This document shows positions 41,663 to 50,747 of a DNA stretch of 64,000 nt, piece by piece; positions within the stretch are counted from its first letter, which is position 1; each line of letters opens with the position of its first letter. The position numbers and the translations under genes were made by a program. The notes beneath the pieces are model-generated. The model was not told the DNA's origin. It saw only the letters and a program-made list of their open reading frames with translations, and ran no database searches. The stretch is from Streptomyces fildesensis. Lineage in GTDB: Bacteria; Actinomycetota; Actinomycetes; Streptomycetales; Streptomycetaceae. The stretch lies in the NCBI RefSeq assembly GCF_016107395.1, contig NZ_JAAIKO010000021.1:1-64000 (forward strand), given 5' to 3'.

Positions 41663-43900
41663 TCAGTCACCGCCCGGGAGACCCGGGAGACCCGGGAGAC
41701 CCGGCAGCGCCGAGACCTGCACCGGGAAGCCGTTGAGGACGGCCGTGCCGGAGAGCGGGTCGAGGCGGCTGCCGTCCAGGAGTTGGTTGACGTTGACCCC
41801 GGGGTGCAGCCCTGCCGTGGCGAGCCGGGTGCCGCCGCGGTCGTGGCCCCAGCCGTGCGGCAGGCTGACCACGCCCGGGCGTACGGCGTCGGTGACCTCG
41901 ACCGGTGCCTCGATCTCGCCGCCGTCGCCCTTCACCAGGGCGGTCCCCCCGTCCGCGAGCCCGAACCGGGCCGCGTCCTCGGGGTGGACCTGCAGGGTGC
42001 ACAGGTTGGTGCCGCCGGAGAGCGCCGGCAGGTTGTGCATCCAGCTGTTGTTGGAGCGCAGGTGGCGGCGGCCGATGAGGACGGGCCCCGAGGCCCGTTC
42101 GGTCAGGGAGCGCAGCAGCCGCGGCACGTCGGCGGCGATCGGCGCCGGGGCGAGTTCGATCCGGCCCGACGGGGTGCGGAGCACCTCGGGGATGCGGGGG
42201 GCGAGCGGACCGAGGTCGATGCCGTGCGGCTGGGCGAGGACCTTGTCGAGGGTGAGGCCGTACGGGCCGAGGCGGAGCATGAGGTCGAGCCGCCGCTCAT
42301 ATCCGGTCCGGCCGCCGAGCCGGGCCGCCAGCTCGGCCGGGTCGCCGCCGTGCAGCGGCGAGAGCGGGTCGGCGGTCGCGCGGGCGAGCAGCCGGACGAT
42401 GGCCTGTTCGTCCACGGCGGCGGGGTCCGCGTCCGGCCCGGCGCCGGACAGGATCTGGACCAGCCGGGCGTAGATCTCGGGCTCGCCGGGGCGGCCGTCC
42501 TCCAGTTCCACGACCGGGCGGCTGTACCGCACGGTGTTGCGGACGGCGAGCGTGGAGAAGGCGAAGTCGTAGTGCGCGCTCTGCGTCGGCCGCGGCGGCG
42601 GCAGGACGACGTGGGCGTGCCGGGAGGTCTCGTTGAGGTACGGGTCGACGCTGACCATGAAGTCCAGCCCGGCCAGCGCCCGGTCGAGGCGGTGGCCGTC
42701 GGGCGCCGAGAGCACCGGGTTGGCGGCGAGGGCGATGACGGCCCGGACGCGGCCTTCGCCGGGGGTGTCGATCTCCTCGGCGAGGGCGGTGCTGGGGAGT
42801 TCGCTCTTCACCTCGGGGTGGCCGGAGACCCGGCTGTGCCAGCGGCCGACGGTGAAGCCCTTGCCGGGCGCGGCGGGCCGGGGTGCCCGTGCGGTCGGGG
42901 AGAGCGGGAACATGGCGCCGCCGGGCCGGTCGAGGTTGCCGGTCAGCACGTTGAGCACGTCCACGAGCCAACTGCACAGGGTGCCGAACTCGACGGCGGT
43001 GCTGCCGAGCCGCCCGTAGACGGCGGCGCTGGGCGCGGCGGCCAGTTCGCGGGCGAGGGCGCGGATCTCGGCGGCCGGCACCTCGCACACGCCCTCGACG
43101 GCCTCCGGGGTGAAGGCGGCGGCGAGCGCGCGTACCTCCTCCACGCCGGTCACCTGGTCCGTGAGCGCGCCGAGATCGGTGAGGCCCTCGGCGAACAGCA
43201 CCTGCACGACGGCGAAGAGCAGCGCGGCGTCGGTGCCCGGCCGCAGCGAGACGTGCCGGTCGGCGACCTCCGCGGTGCGGGTGCGCTTGGGGTCGATCAC
43301 GGTGATCCGTCCGCCGCGCCGACGCAGCGCTTTCAGCTTGCCGGGGAAGTCGGCGGCGGTGGACAGACTGCCGTTGGAGACCAGCGGGTTCGCACCGATG
43401 ATCAGCAGATGATCGGTACGGTCCAGGTCGGGAACCGGGATCGCGTTCGGGTCGCCGAAGAGATAGCCGCACGCGACGTGCTTGGGCATCTGGTCCAGGG
43501 TGCTGGCGGAGAAGATGTTGCGGCTGCGCAGCGCGCCGACGATCTGCGCGGGGTAGAGGCCGCCCGCGACGGTGTGGACGTTGGGGTTGCCGAGGACGAC
43601 GCCGACGGCGTCGGGCCCGTGCGCGGCGGTGACCGCGCCGAGCCCGGCGGCGACGGCGGCGAACGCCTCGGCCCAGCCGGTCTCGACGAGCCGGCCGTCC
43701 TGGCGTACGAGGGGGCGGCTCAGCCGGTCGGGGTCGGCGTCGAGGGCGCCGAAGGTCGCACCCTTGGGGCAGATGAAGCCGGCGCTGAACACGTCGTCGC
43801 GGTCGCCGCGGGCGCTCGTGACCGTGTCACCGTCAAGGGTGAGTGTCAGACCGCAGGTGGCCTCGCACAGCGGGCAGATACGCAGGGCGGTACGGGTCAT
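41663..43900 (-). CDS. Molybdopterin oxidoreductase (DMSO reductase superfamily)
   Basis: A 745-residue enzyme. The N-terminus carries a 4Fe-4S motif (CPLCEATCG, then CPKG after about 27 residues) and the molybdopterin-binding domains follow (LIIGANPLVSNGS; GGTNLCTLQVHPEDAARFGL). No Tat signal is visible, so it is cytoplasmic. It stands alone without electron-transfer subunits, so the partner and substrate are unclear; formate-dehydrogenase- or assimilatory-nitrate-reductase-like roles are possible. The C-terminus ends in LPG repeats made by three 9-bp tandem repeats. The ATG has AGGAGA upstream, and a 16-bp TetR-type site lies 40 bp upstream. Confidence 0.9.
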   Translation of the reverse strand: MTRTALRICPLCEATCGLTLTLDGDTVTSARGDRDDVFSAGFICPKGATFGALDADPDRLSRPLVRQDGRLVETGWAEAFAAVAAGLGAVTAAHGPDAVGVVLGNPNVHTVAGGLYPAQIVGALRSRNIFSASTLDQMPKHVACGYLFGDPNAIPVPDLDRTDHLLIIGANPLVSNGSLSTAADFPGKLKALRRRGGRITVIDPKRTRTAEVADRHVSLRPGTDAALLFAVVQVLFAEGLTDLGALTDQVTGVEEVRALAAAFTPEAVEGVCEVPAAEIRALARELAAAPSAAVYGRLGSTAVEFGTLCSWLVDVLNVLTGNLDRPGGAMFPLSPTARAPRPAAPGKGFTVGRWHSRVSGHPEVKSELPSTALAEEIDTPGEGRVRAVIALAANPVLSAPDGHRLDRALAGLDFMVSVDPYLNETSRHAHVVLPPPRPTQSAHYDFAFSTLAVRNTVRYSRPVVELEDGRPGEPEIYARLVQILSGAGPDADPAAVDEQAIVRLLARATADPLSPLHGGDPAELAARLGGRTGYERRLDLMLRLGPYGLTLDKVLAQPHGIDLGPLAPRIPEVLRTPSGRIELAPAPIAADVPRLLRSLTERASGPVLIGRRHLRSNNSWMHNLPALSGGTNLCTLQVHPEDAARFGLADGGTALVKGDGGEIEAPVEVTDAVRPGVVSLPHGWGHDRGGTRLATAGLHPGVNVNQLLDGSRLDPLSGTAVLNGFPVQVSALPGLPGLPGLPGGD
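41676..41702. repeat. Three 9-bp tandem repeats in the oxidoreductase C-terminus
   Basis: GGGAGACCC is repeated at 41676, 41685 and 41694. On the minus strand it encodes the terminal LPG repeats, ending ten bases before the stop codon. Confidence 0.75.
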
Positions 43901-43939
43901 CGGGCTCTCCTGGGACGACGGCAGCGCACGTACAGGCGA

Positions 43940-43957
43940 GCATACCGACCGGTATGC
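43940..43957. promoter_or_regulatory. TetR-type operator before the molybdopterin oxidoreductase
   Basis: GCATACCGACCGGTATGC has perfect 8-bp arms around AC. Its inner 16 bases match the site at 24807-24822 with one difference. Confidence 0.65.
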
Positions 43958-44031
43958 ATGTGGGAACCCCCAGGACGGCCCCAATCGGGGCGAGGGCTCG
44001 ACGAACCGGCCTGCCGTCCAAGAGAGGCGGC

Positions 44032-44652
44032 CTACCGTGCGAGATAAGCGCGCAGCATGCGTTTAGTCTCGGCGATCACGGCCGGATCCCCCGCCGGATC
44101 GGTACGGAAGGCCAGCTGGAGCAGGGCGTCGGCGGCCTCCACGCTGATCACGAAGGTGAGCCGGGCGTACGCGTCCGCCGGGTCGAGGCCCAGCCGCCCG
44201 GCGAGCAGTTCCAGCAGCCGGTCGGCGACGTGGCGATTGGGCTCGGATTCGCCGGGGATGCCGAAGTCGACGAGCTCGAAGCCGGGGGTGACGCCCTTCA
44301 TCGCGATGTACTCGTCGACGACCACCCCGACGGCGACATCGAGCGACAGCGGCCCGGCACCGGCGCCCGCCCCGGGCGCCGCCCCGCCTCCCGGTTCCGC
44401 GAGGCGGGCCGTGACGCGGTCCAGGTACCGGTCGAGATTGCGCTGCGCCAGGGCGTCGGCCATCGCGCGCTTGTTGGAGAAGAACCGGTAGACGGAGCCG
44501 ATGGGGACGCCGGCGCGTACGGCGACCGCGCGGGTGCTGAGGCTCTCGTACCCGGCCTCGTCCAGCAGCTGGGCGCAGGCGTCGAGGATGCGGCTGAGGC
44601 GTTCGGTGCTGCGCTGCTGCACCGGGGTTCGGCGGAGCCCTTGGCCGGTCAC
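44032..44652 (-). CDS. TetR family regulator
   Basis: About 206 residues; helix-turn-helix LSTRAVAVRAGVPIGSVYRFFSNKRAMADAL and a TetR_C-type ligand domain. The GTG start has AAGGAGGG about eight bases upstream. It is divergent from homogentisate dioxygenase and lies upstream of the molybdopterin oxidoreductase on the same strand, 131 bp away. Which of the two neighbours it controls is not clear, since hmgA has its own GntR. Confidence 0.88.
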   Translation of the reverse strand: MTGQGLRRTPVQQRSTERLSRILDACAQLLDEAGYESLSTRAVAVRAGVPIGSVYRFFSNKRAMADALAQRNLDRYLDRVTARLAEPGGGAAPGAGAGAGPLSLDVAVGVVVDEYIAMKGVTPGFELVDFGIPGESEPNRHVADRLLELLAGRLGLDPADAYARLTFVISVEAADALLQLAFRTDPAGDPAVIAETKRMLRAYLAR

Positions 44653-44702
44653 GGCACACCCTCCTTTTCCGGCCACCCTAGCGGCGGCGGGGTCCAAGGT
44701 CA

Positions 44703-44750
44703 TTGACGGTTCGCCGGTCCCATTCCTATGGTCGACCATAGGAATGGGAC
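44703..44750 (+). promoter_or_regulatory. hmgA promoter inside a 34-bp perfect palindrome
   Basis: TTGACG (44703-44708), 18 bp and TATGGT (44727-44732) form the promoter. The -10 lies within a perfect 34-bp palindrome (44717-44750), each arm reading GTCCCATTCCTATGGTC from its outer end. A bound regulator would block RNA polymerase. The GntR encoded just downstream of hmgA is the best candidate. Confidence 0.75.
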
Positions 44751-44770
44751 AACGGCACCGGGAGCGCACG

Positions 44771-46078
44771 ATGGGCAACACGCACGACACGGACCTCACG
44801 TACTCCCCCGGTTTTGGGAACGAGCACGTCAGCGAGGCGGTGCCCGGAGCACTGCCGATCGGCCGGAACTCTCCGCAGCGCGCCCCGCTCGGCCTGTACG
44901 CGGAGCAGCTCAGCGGCACCGCGTTCACCGAGCCCCGGCACCAGAACCGCCGCAGCTGGCTGTACCGGATCCGCCCCTCGGCCGCGCATCCGCCGTTCCG
45001 CCGGGTCGACAACGGCGCGCTGCGCAGCGCGCCCTTCCTCGACGTGGAACCGGACCCCAACCGGCTGCGCTGGAGCGCGCCCGCGCTGCCGGACGTCCCC
45101 ACGGACTTCGTCCAGGGCCTGGTCTCCGTCGGCGGCAACGGTGACGTGCTGCGCCGCGAGGGCATCGGCATCCACTGGTACGCGGCCAACACGTCGATGG
45201 CGGACCGGGTCTTCTCGTCCTCCGACGGCGAGTTCCTGATCGTGCCCGAGCACGGCACCCTGCTGCTCCGCACCGAGCTGGGCCTGCTCCAGGCCGGCCC
45301 CGGCGAGGTGGCCTTGATCCCGCGCGGGATGCGCTTCCGGGTGGAACTGCTGGACCCGACGGCCCGCGGCTATGTCTGTGAGAACTACGGGCAGGCGTTC
45401 CGGCTCCCCGACCTCGGCCCGATCGGGGCGAACGGGCTGGCCAACGCACGGGACTTCCTGGCGCCCGTGGCCGCCTTCGAGGACCGTGAGGAACCGGTCG
45501 AGGTGATCAACAAGTTCGGCGGCAACCTCTGGGCCGCGACCTACGACCACTCGCCGCTCGATGTCGTCGGCTGGCACGGCAACCTGGTCCCGTACGTCTA
45601 CGACCTGCGGCGCTTCAACGTCCTGGGGTCGCTGAGCTACGACCACCCGGACCCGTCGATCTTCACCGTGCTGACCGCCCCCTCCGACACCCCCGGGCTG
45701 GCCAACGCCGACTTCGTGGTCTTCGCACCGCGCTGGCTGGTCGGCGAGGACACCTTCCGCCCGCCGTACTTCCACCGCAATGTCATGAGCGAGTTCATGG
45801 GCCTGATCGAGGGCGCGTACGACGCGAAGGCCGAGGGATTCGTCCCGGGCGGCGCCTCGCTGCACAACATGATGTCGGCGCACGGCCCGGACCGCGCCAC
45901 CTTCGACAAGGCCAGCGCCGCCGAGCTGAAGCCGCAGAAGGTCGACGACGGGCTGGCGTTCATGTTCGAGACCCGCTGGCCCGTCGTACCGACCAGCGGC
46001 GCGCTCGCCGCCGATCACCGGCAGGAGGGTTACGACGAGGTGTGGCAGGGCCTTGAGCGGCACTTCCCCACCTCATGA
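44771..46078 (+). CDS. hmgA: Homogentisate 1,2-dioxygenase
   Basis: A 435-residue non-haem iron dioxygenase that opens the ring of homogentisate in tyrosine/phenylalanine catabolism. Family blocks are clear: SPGFGNEHVSEAVPGALP, iron ligand region FRPPYFHRNVMSEFMGLI and the final GGASLHNMMSAHGPD (His and Glu ligands). The ATG has GGGAG six bases upstream. The stop overlaps the start of a GntR regulator (ATGA), and its promoter holds a perfect 34-bp palindrome, so feedback control by the regulator is likely. Confidence 0.97.
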   Translation: MGNTHDTDLTYSPGFGNEHVSEAVPGALPIGRNSPQRAPLGLYAEQLSGTAFTEPRHQNRRSWLYRIRPSAAHPPFRRVDNGALRSAPFLDVEPDPNRLRWSAPALPDVPTDFVQGLVSVGGNGDVLRREGIGIHWYAANTSMADRVFSSSDGEFLIVPEHGTLLLRTELGLLQAGPGEVALIPRGMRFRVELLDPTARGYVCENYGQAFRLPDLGPIGANGLANARDFLAPVAAFEDREEPVEVINKFGGNLWAATYDHSPLDVVGWHGNLVPYVYDLRRFNVLGSLSYDHPDPSIFTVLTAPSDTPGLANADFVVFAPRWLVGEDTFRPPYFHRNVMSEFMGLIEGAYDAKAEGFVPGGASLHNMMSAHGPDRATFDKASAAELKPQKVDDGLAFMFETRWPVVPTSGALAADHRQEGYDEVWQGLERHFPTS

Positions 46079-46821
46079 CCGCCTTCGCCCCGGACTCGAT
46101 CGTCCTCAACCGCAAACTGCCGCTGTGGTACCAGGTCTCGCAGTCGCTGCGCGCCTCGATACTGGGCCGCCGGCCGGACGCCCCGCTGCGGCTGCCGACC
46201 GAGGACGACCTGGCCGGCCACTACGGCGTGAGCGTGCTGACGATGCGGCAGGCCCTCAAGGAGCTGGAGACGGAGGGGCTGATCAGCCGGCACCGGCGGC
46301 GCGGCACCTTCATCGAGCCGACCGCGCTGCGCGGCGCGCCGGTCCGGCTGCTGGGCTCGGTCGACGCGATCGTGGCCCAGCAGTCGGGTGAGCACACCGC
46401 GGTGCTCGGGCACGGGACCGCGCCGGTGCCGTCCTGGGCCGCCGAGCACTTCCCCGATCTGGCGGAGGCGGCCTTCTTCCGGCGGCTGCGCTGCGAGGAG
46501 AGCGGCGAGCCGACCAACTGGGCGGAGAACTCCGTCCGTCCGGAACTCGCCGAGCGCATCGATCTGGCCGATCTCGAACGGTGGCCGATGACGAAGGTCC
46601 TGCGGGACGCGCTCGGCGTGCGGATCAGCCGCATCACCGACACGGTGGAGGCCCGGCTGGCGGACCCGGAGACGGCGCGGCTGCTCCAGGTCCCGCTGCT
46701 CAGCCCGATCCTGCACTACACCGGGGTGACGTACGACGATTCGGGCCGCGCGGTGGACGTGGTGCGGATCCACTACCGGGGGGACCGGTTCTCGTTCACC
46801 GTGACGATGGAGGCGCGCTGA
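46075..46821 (+). CDS. GntR family regulator, HutC/UTRA type, of homogentisate catabolism
   Basis: 248 residues: winged helix (LPTEDDLAGHYGVSVLTMRQALKELETEGLI) followed by a UTRA effector domain (about 90-245). The ATG overlaps the hmgA stop by four bases, so regulator and enzyme are made together. The palindrome over the hmgA promoter is the expected binding site; homogentisate or a related aromatic acid may be the effector (inference). Confidence 0.92.
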   Translation: MTAFAPDSIVLNRKLPLWYQVSQSLRASILGRRPDAPLRLPTEDDLAGHYGVSVLTMRQALKELETEGLISRHRRRGTFIEPTALRGAPVRLLGSVDAIVAQQSGEHTAVLGHGTAPVPSWAAEHFPDLAEAAFFRRLRCEESGEPTNWAENSVRPELAERIDLADLERWPMTKVLRDALGVRISRITDTVEARLADPETARLLQVPLLSPILHYTGVTYDDSGRAVDVVRIHYRGDRFSFTVTMEAR

Positions 46822-46965
46822 CACCGGGCGCCCGTCGCTTTGCTGTCGGTGGCAATCCGCACAGGTCGCGCTTCCCGGGTGGCGGTGCGGCCGCGAGCGC
46901 GGCTCAGTACGATGCCGACGGTGGGAAGCGCATCCGCGAATCCAGGCGCTGGGGAGGCCCGTGAC

Positions 46966-48282
46966 GTGACGCCGCCACGAGCTGCCGGCTCCAACTCCGG
47001 GGCGGGCCATGGCGCTCCCGTGCTCGCCGATCTGATGCCGTGGTCCGTGCCGCCGCTGCTGTACGGGCGGTCCTGGGCGGTGGCGCCCGACGCGAAGGCG
47101 CTGCGGGCCCGCTGGGACGCGCTGCTGGCGGCGCCGGACGACGCGGAACGTGAGCGGCTGCTGCGTCCGAGCCGGGCCCGCGGACTGCACACCCCGGCGC
47201 CCCAGCTCGCGGTCCCGGGACGGGACGGGCCGCCTGCGGCCACCACCCGGCTCGCCCGCGAGAGCGGGCCGTGCCCTGATCCGGTCCGCGTCCTGCACGG
47301 CGCCTTCGACCTGCAGTGGCTGATCCCCGACCACCGGCTCATCGACGCCGCCCGCCCGGAGCTGTGGCGGGTCGCCGACGAGCGGCAGATCTTCGCCGTG
47401 GAGCAGGCCCGGCTCCCGAACGTCCCCGGTCCCGCACTGGCGTTCGGCGCCGTGCTGCCCGACGGCCGGTCCCCCGCTGGGAAACCGGGCCGGATCCGGC
47501 CGCTGTACCGGCGGCCCGGCGGGCAGGACCCGAACTTCGCGCCCGGCCTGACCGAACTGCTCGGTGAGCTCCTCGGTCTGCCGGTGGGCGCCGAGGACCT
47601 CCTCGCCTGGATCACCGTCGCGAGTCTGCCCGCCCGGGACCAGCGGGACGGTGTCGTGGTGCCGCTCACCCGCGACCCGGAACTCTGGCTCGCGGCCGTC
47701 GAGCTGGGCCGTACGTCGATCTGGCTGCACACCCGGGGCGAGCGCTGCGCGGATCCCGCCGTGGGCCGGCCCGCCGGCCATCCCCGGCTGCCCGGCGGCC
47801 GGCGCCCGTACGTGCGCGCGCCGCTTCCCCCCGCGCCACGGGCCGGGGAGCTGGAGTACGACCCGGAGGAGGAGGCGCTGCGGATCGGGGACGGGCTGGT
47901 CTCACCGGTGCCGGCCGCCGCCTGGGAGTTCCACGCGGGCGGGGTGCGGGTGCTGGAGGCCTGGTACGAGCGGCGGACGGCCGTCGCGGCCCCGGGGACG
48001 CTGGAGGCGCTCCGCCCCGCGCGCTGGACCCGGGAGACGACCACGGAGCTGCTCGAACTCGTCACCGTGCTCACGCTGCTGGCCGCGCTCCGTCCGGAGC
48101 GGCGGAAGCTGGCGGAGCGGCTGGCGGCGGAACCGGGGTCGCGGCGGGCGCGCGCGGCGGGGATCTCCGCCGACGCGCTGCGCCTCGCGGGGGTGCTGCC
48201 CGCTCCCGCGGGAGCACGGCGCCCCGCCTCGGTGCTGGACCATCACGAGGAAGGGCCGGACGGTCAGTTCGCGTTGCTGTGA
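46966..48282 (+). CDS. Type ISP restriction/modification specificity-domain protein, orphan
   Basis: 438 residues resembling the C-terminal target-recognition part of type ISP restriction enzymes (LADLMPWSVPPLLYGRSW; RVLHGAFDLQWLIPDHRLIDA; ELWRVADERQIFAVEQ). The methyltransferase, helicase and nuclease domains of a full ISP enzyme (over 1000 residues) are absent and not nearby. GTG 46966 has GGGGAGG eight bases upstream; ATG 46912 is in frame. It may be a DNA-binding protein derived from restriction systems. Function unknown. Confidence 0.75.
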   Translation: MTPPRAAGSNSGAGHGAPVLADLMPWSVPPLLYGRSWAVAPDAKALRARWDALLAAPDDAERERLLRPSRARGLHTPAPQLAVPGRDGPPAATTRLARESGPCPDPVRVLHGAFDLQWLIPDHRLIDAARPELWRVADERQIFAVEQARLPNVPGPALAFGAVLPDGRSPAGKPGRIRPLYRRPGGQDPNFAPGLTELLGELLGLPVGAEDLLAWITVASLPARDQRDGVVVPLTRDPELWLAAVELGRTSIWLHTRGERCADPAVGRPAGHPRLPGGRRPYVRAPLPPAPRAGELEYDPEEEALRIGDGLVSPVPAAAWEFHAGGVRVLEAWYERRTAVAAPGTLEALRPARWTRETTTELLELVTVLTLLAALRPERRKLAERLAAEPGSRRARAAGISADALRLAGVLPAPAGARRPASVLDHHEEGPDGQFALL

Positions 48283-48463
48283 ACCGTGGGCCGAGGCGCA
48301 CAGGTCGGCTCGCACGGTGGCACGTTCGGACGGCGCGGGTGGTCGCCACAGGTGTCCGAACGCACGCGGACGCGCGTAGAGCTCCTGCCGTTCACGGCGA
48401 GCACACCGCAACGCCGCTGGCCGCAGCGCTGTGCCGGGACGGTGTGACCGCCGGAAGGTGGGA

Positions 48464-48727
48464 TCAGCCGCGGCTGCCGAACAGCGAGCGCCGCAGGCGT
48501 CGCAGAGGCGCGAACAGCGACACCCGTGCACTGCGGCTCGCCTTGGTGCGCGCCGAATCCCGCGATGTCAGCTCCCGCATCAGCAACGTCGCCTCCGCAC
48601 TCTCGCGGTGCGGTACGGCAGGGCCGCCCAGTATCGCGAGATGACGGTCCAGACGTGTGCTGGTCGTGCTGCTTCCGCAGTTGATGGCAGGCACTCTCGG
48701 CCTGCTTCGCATAGCTATTTGTTCCAT
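48464..48727 (-). CDS. Small conserved hypothetical protein, 87 aa
   Basis: An 87-residue basic protein beginning MEQIAMRSRPRVPAINCGSS and ending LFAPLRRLRRSLFGSRG. The ATG has GGGGAG five bases upstream and codon use fits a real gene. No signal peptide or known domain. The arginine-rich end could bind nucleic acid or membrane. It is divergent from the Ser/Thr kinase across about 280 bp. Confidence 0.65.
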   Translation of the reverse strand: MEQIAMRSRPRVPAINCGSSTTSTRLDRHLAILGGPAVPHRESAEATLLMRELTSRDSARTKASRSARVSLFAPLRRLRRSLFGSRG

Positions 48728-49004
48728 GACACTCCCCACCCGTACGAGGGCACCCGGCCCGGGCAGGGTAACCCTATCGCCCCGACGCGTCACCTGCGCA
48801 TCCCAGGTCCCGGATTCACCTTCCGGTCCTGGGTGTTGACGACTGAACAGCGAATTGCCGCCGCACGCAAGGCAGTTGGCGGCCACCCGACAGCCGGAGC
48901 CTACCCCCGGCCGCTCCCACCATCATCGCCGGGACCGGCTTCAACCACGCGTGCTTGAGGTAGATTTCCTCCGAATCACTCCGGTTACGGGCGGGGGTTC
49001 GCAC

Positions 49005-50747
49005 ATGAGCGAAGGCACGGGCGGTGAGCGGGTGCTCGCGGACCGCTACCGGCTGATCGGCGAACTCGGCCGCGGCGGCATGGGCGTCGTGTGGCGGGCC
49101 CGCGACGAACTGCTCGGCCGGGAGGTCGCGGTCAAGGAGGTGCGGGCGCCCGCCGGCCTCGACGAGCGCGAAGTGCGGCAGCTGTACGCCCGCCTGGAGC
49201 AGGAGGGCCGGGCCGCGGCCCGGATCATCCACCCGAACGTGATCACGGTGTACGACGTGGCGGTGGCCGGCGGCGCGCCGTGGATCGTCATGGAGCTCGT
49301 CCGGGGGCTGACCCTCGCCGACGTCCTCGACGCGGACGGCCCGATGACCCCGCGGCGGGCGGCGGACATCGGCGCGCACGTCCTGGCCGGTCTGCGCGCG
49401 GCGCACGCCGCGGGGGTGCTGCACCGGGACGTGAAGCCCGGCAACGTCCTGATCGCCAATGACGGCCGGGTCGTCCTCACGGACTTCGGCATCGCGATGA
49501 TCGAGGGCACCGCGGCGCTGACCCGCACCGGCGAGCTGATCGGATCGCCGGAATACCTCGCACCCGAGCGGGCCATGGGGAACGCCCCCGGGCCGGAGTC
49601 GGACCTGTGGTCCCTGGGGGTGCTGATCTACCGGTCGGTGGAGGGGGCGTCGCCGTTCCGCCGCGATTCGGCGTTGAGCACGCTGCGCGCGGCCGTCGAC
49701 GACGAACTGCCCGAGCCGCGCCGGGCGGGGCCGCTGGGTCCGGTGCTGGAGGGGCTGCTGCGCAAGCGCCCGGCGGACCGCATCAGCGGGAGCGAGGCCC
49801 AGGAGATGCTGGACGCTGTTGCGGCCGGCCGCACCGGGCCGCCGTCCACCGGGTATCCCCCGGCCGCTTCCGGCTCCTCGCCCCGGACGAAGCCGCTACC
49901 GCAACCGCTGCCGCGACCGGTGCCGCAGCCGATGCCGCAGCCGATGCCATCCGGCGGGACCGGCGGCCCGACACCGCCGACCGTCCCGGGGTACGGATCC
50001 CCGTACGGGCCGGGGCCCTCGTCCTACGGCGCCGAGCCGGATCCGACGCGGCGCCGGCGGGTCGCGACGGTGCTGGCGGCGGGGGCGCTGGTGCTCGCCC
50101 TGACGGCGGGCGTGGTGGCCTGGACGCTGCTGGACCACGGGACGGAGGACGACAAGGCGTCCACCGGCGGGACCGGAGCGAGTTCAAGCAGCAGTACCCC
50201 GTCCACCGGCACGGGAACGTCCACGACCCGGACCACTCCGCCGACGACCACGGCGGGTCCGACGGTCACGACGACCACGGCGTCCCCTTCGTCGTCCGGC
50301 ATTCCGGTCGTCAAGGTCACCATCAAGGTGACCGCCGAGCGGGAGAGTTATACGGGGCCATGCCCGGCGCCGTCCGGCCAGGCACCGGAGTTCACCGCGG
50401 TGATCACGGTGGACCGCACTCCGGCGACGGTGGTGTTCCGCTGGACGACGGACAGCGGCCGCAACTCCGACCCCGGGTGGAAGACCGCCGAGTTCGCCGC
50501 GGACGGCCCGAAGTCCCGGACGTACCAGCACACCGAGCTGTCGTTCGAGGCGGGCAAGCAGAGCACCGACCGGATCGTGGTGGAGGTCGGGGCCCCGAAG
50601 CAGTTCCGGTCCGACCCGGTGTCGTTCACCGTGGACTGCCGACCGGATCCGCCGACGTCGACGACGCCGGCGGCCGGGGTGAACGGTACGGATCGGTCAG
50701 CGCATCGGTCAGCGCATCAGGCGGCGGAGCTGAACGCGGGCAGGTAG
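49005..50747 (+). CDS. Membrane serine/threonine protein kinase (PknB-like)
   Basis: 580 residues. The kinase domain spans about 15-275: glycine loop GELGRGGMGVVW (19-30), catalytic Lys44 (AVKEV), HRDVKPGN and DFG, with the activation segment GSPEYLAPE. A proline-rich linker with PQP/PMP repeats follows, then one membrane helix (VATVLAAGALVLALTAGVVAW), a Ser/Thr-rich stretch and an extracellular domain of about 110 residues with no PASTA repeats. The ATG has GGGGG upstream. The last 31 bp overlap the convergent lipase gene. Confidence 0.95.
   Translation: MSEGTGGERVLADRYRLIGELGRGGMGVVWRARDELLGREVAVKEVRAPAGLDEREVRQLYARLEQEGRAAARIIHPNVITVYDVAVAGGAPWIVMELVRGLTLADVLDADGPMTPRRAADIGAHVLAGLRAAHAAGVLHRDVKPGNVLIANDGRVVLTDFGIAMIEGTAALTRTGELIGSPEYLAPERAMGNAPGPESDLWSLGVLIYRSVEGASPFRRDSALSTLRAAVDDELPEPRRAGPLGPVLEGLLRKRPADRISGSEAQEMLDAVAAGRTGPPSTGYPPAASGSSPRTKPLPQPLPRPVPQPMPQPMPSGGTGGPTPPTVPGYGSPYGPGPSSYGAEPDPTRRRRVATVLAAGALVLALTAGVVAWTLLDHGTEDDKASTGGTGASSSSSTPSTGTGTSTTRTTPPTTTAGPTVTTTTASPSSSGIPVVKVTIKVTAERESYTGPCPAPSGQAPEFTAVITVDRTPATVVFRWTTDSGRNSDPGWKTAEFAADGPKSRTYQHTELSFEAGKQSTDRIVVEVGAPKQFRSDPVSFTVDCRPDPPTSTTPAAGVNGTDRSAHRSAHQAAELNAGR
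50694..50717. repeat. 12-bp tandem repeat where kinase and lipase genes overlap
   Basis: CGGTCAGCGCAT occurs twice in a row (50694-50705, 50706-50717). It encodes RSAH repeats in the kinase, and the second copy touches the stop of the lipase gene. Confidence 0.75.

Noticed and set aside
41783..44047. 754-residue plus-strand frame
   Set aside because: Antisense to the molybdopterin oxidoreductase.
48279..48644. 121-residue plus-strand frame after the ISP gene
   Set aside because: Arg/Ala-rich, lacks a ribosome binding site and lies opposite the better supported 87-residue gene.
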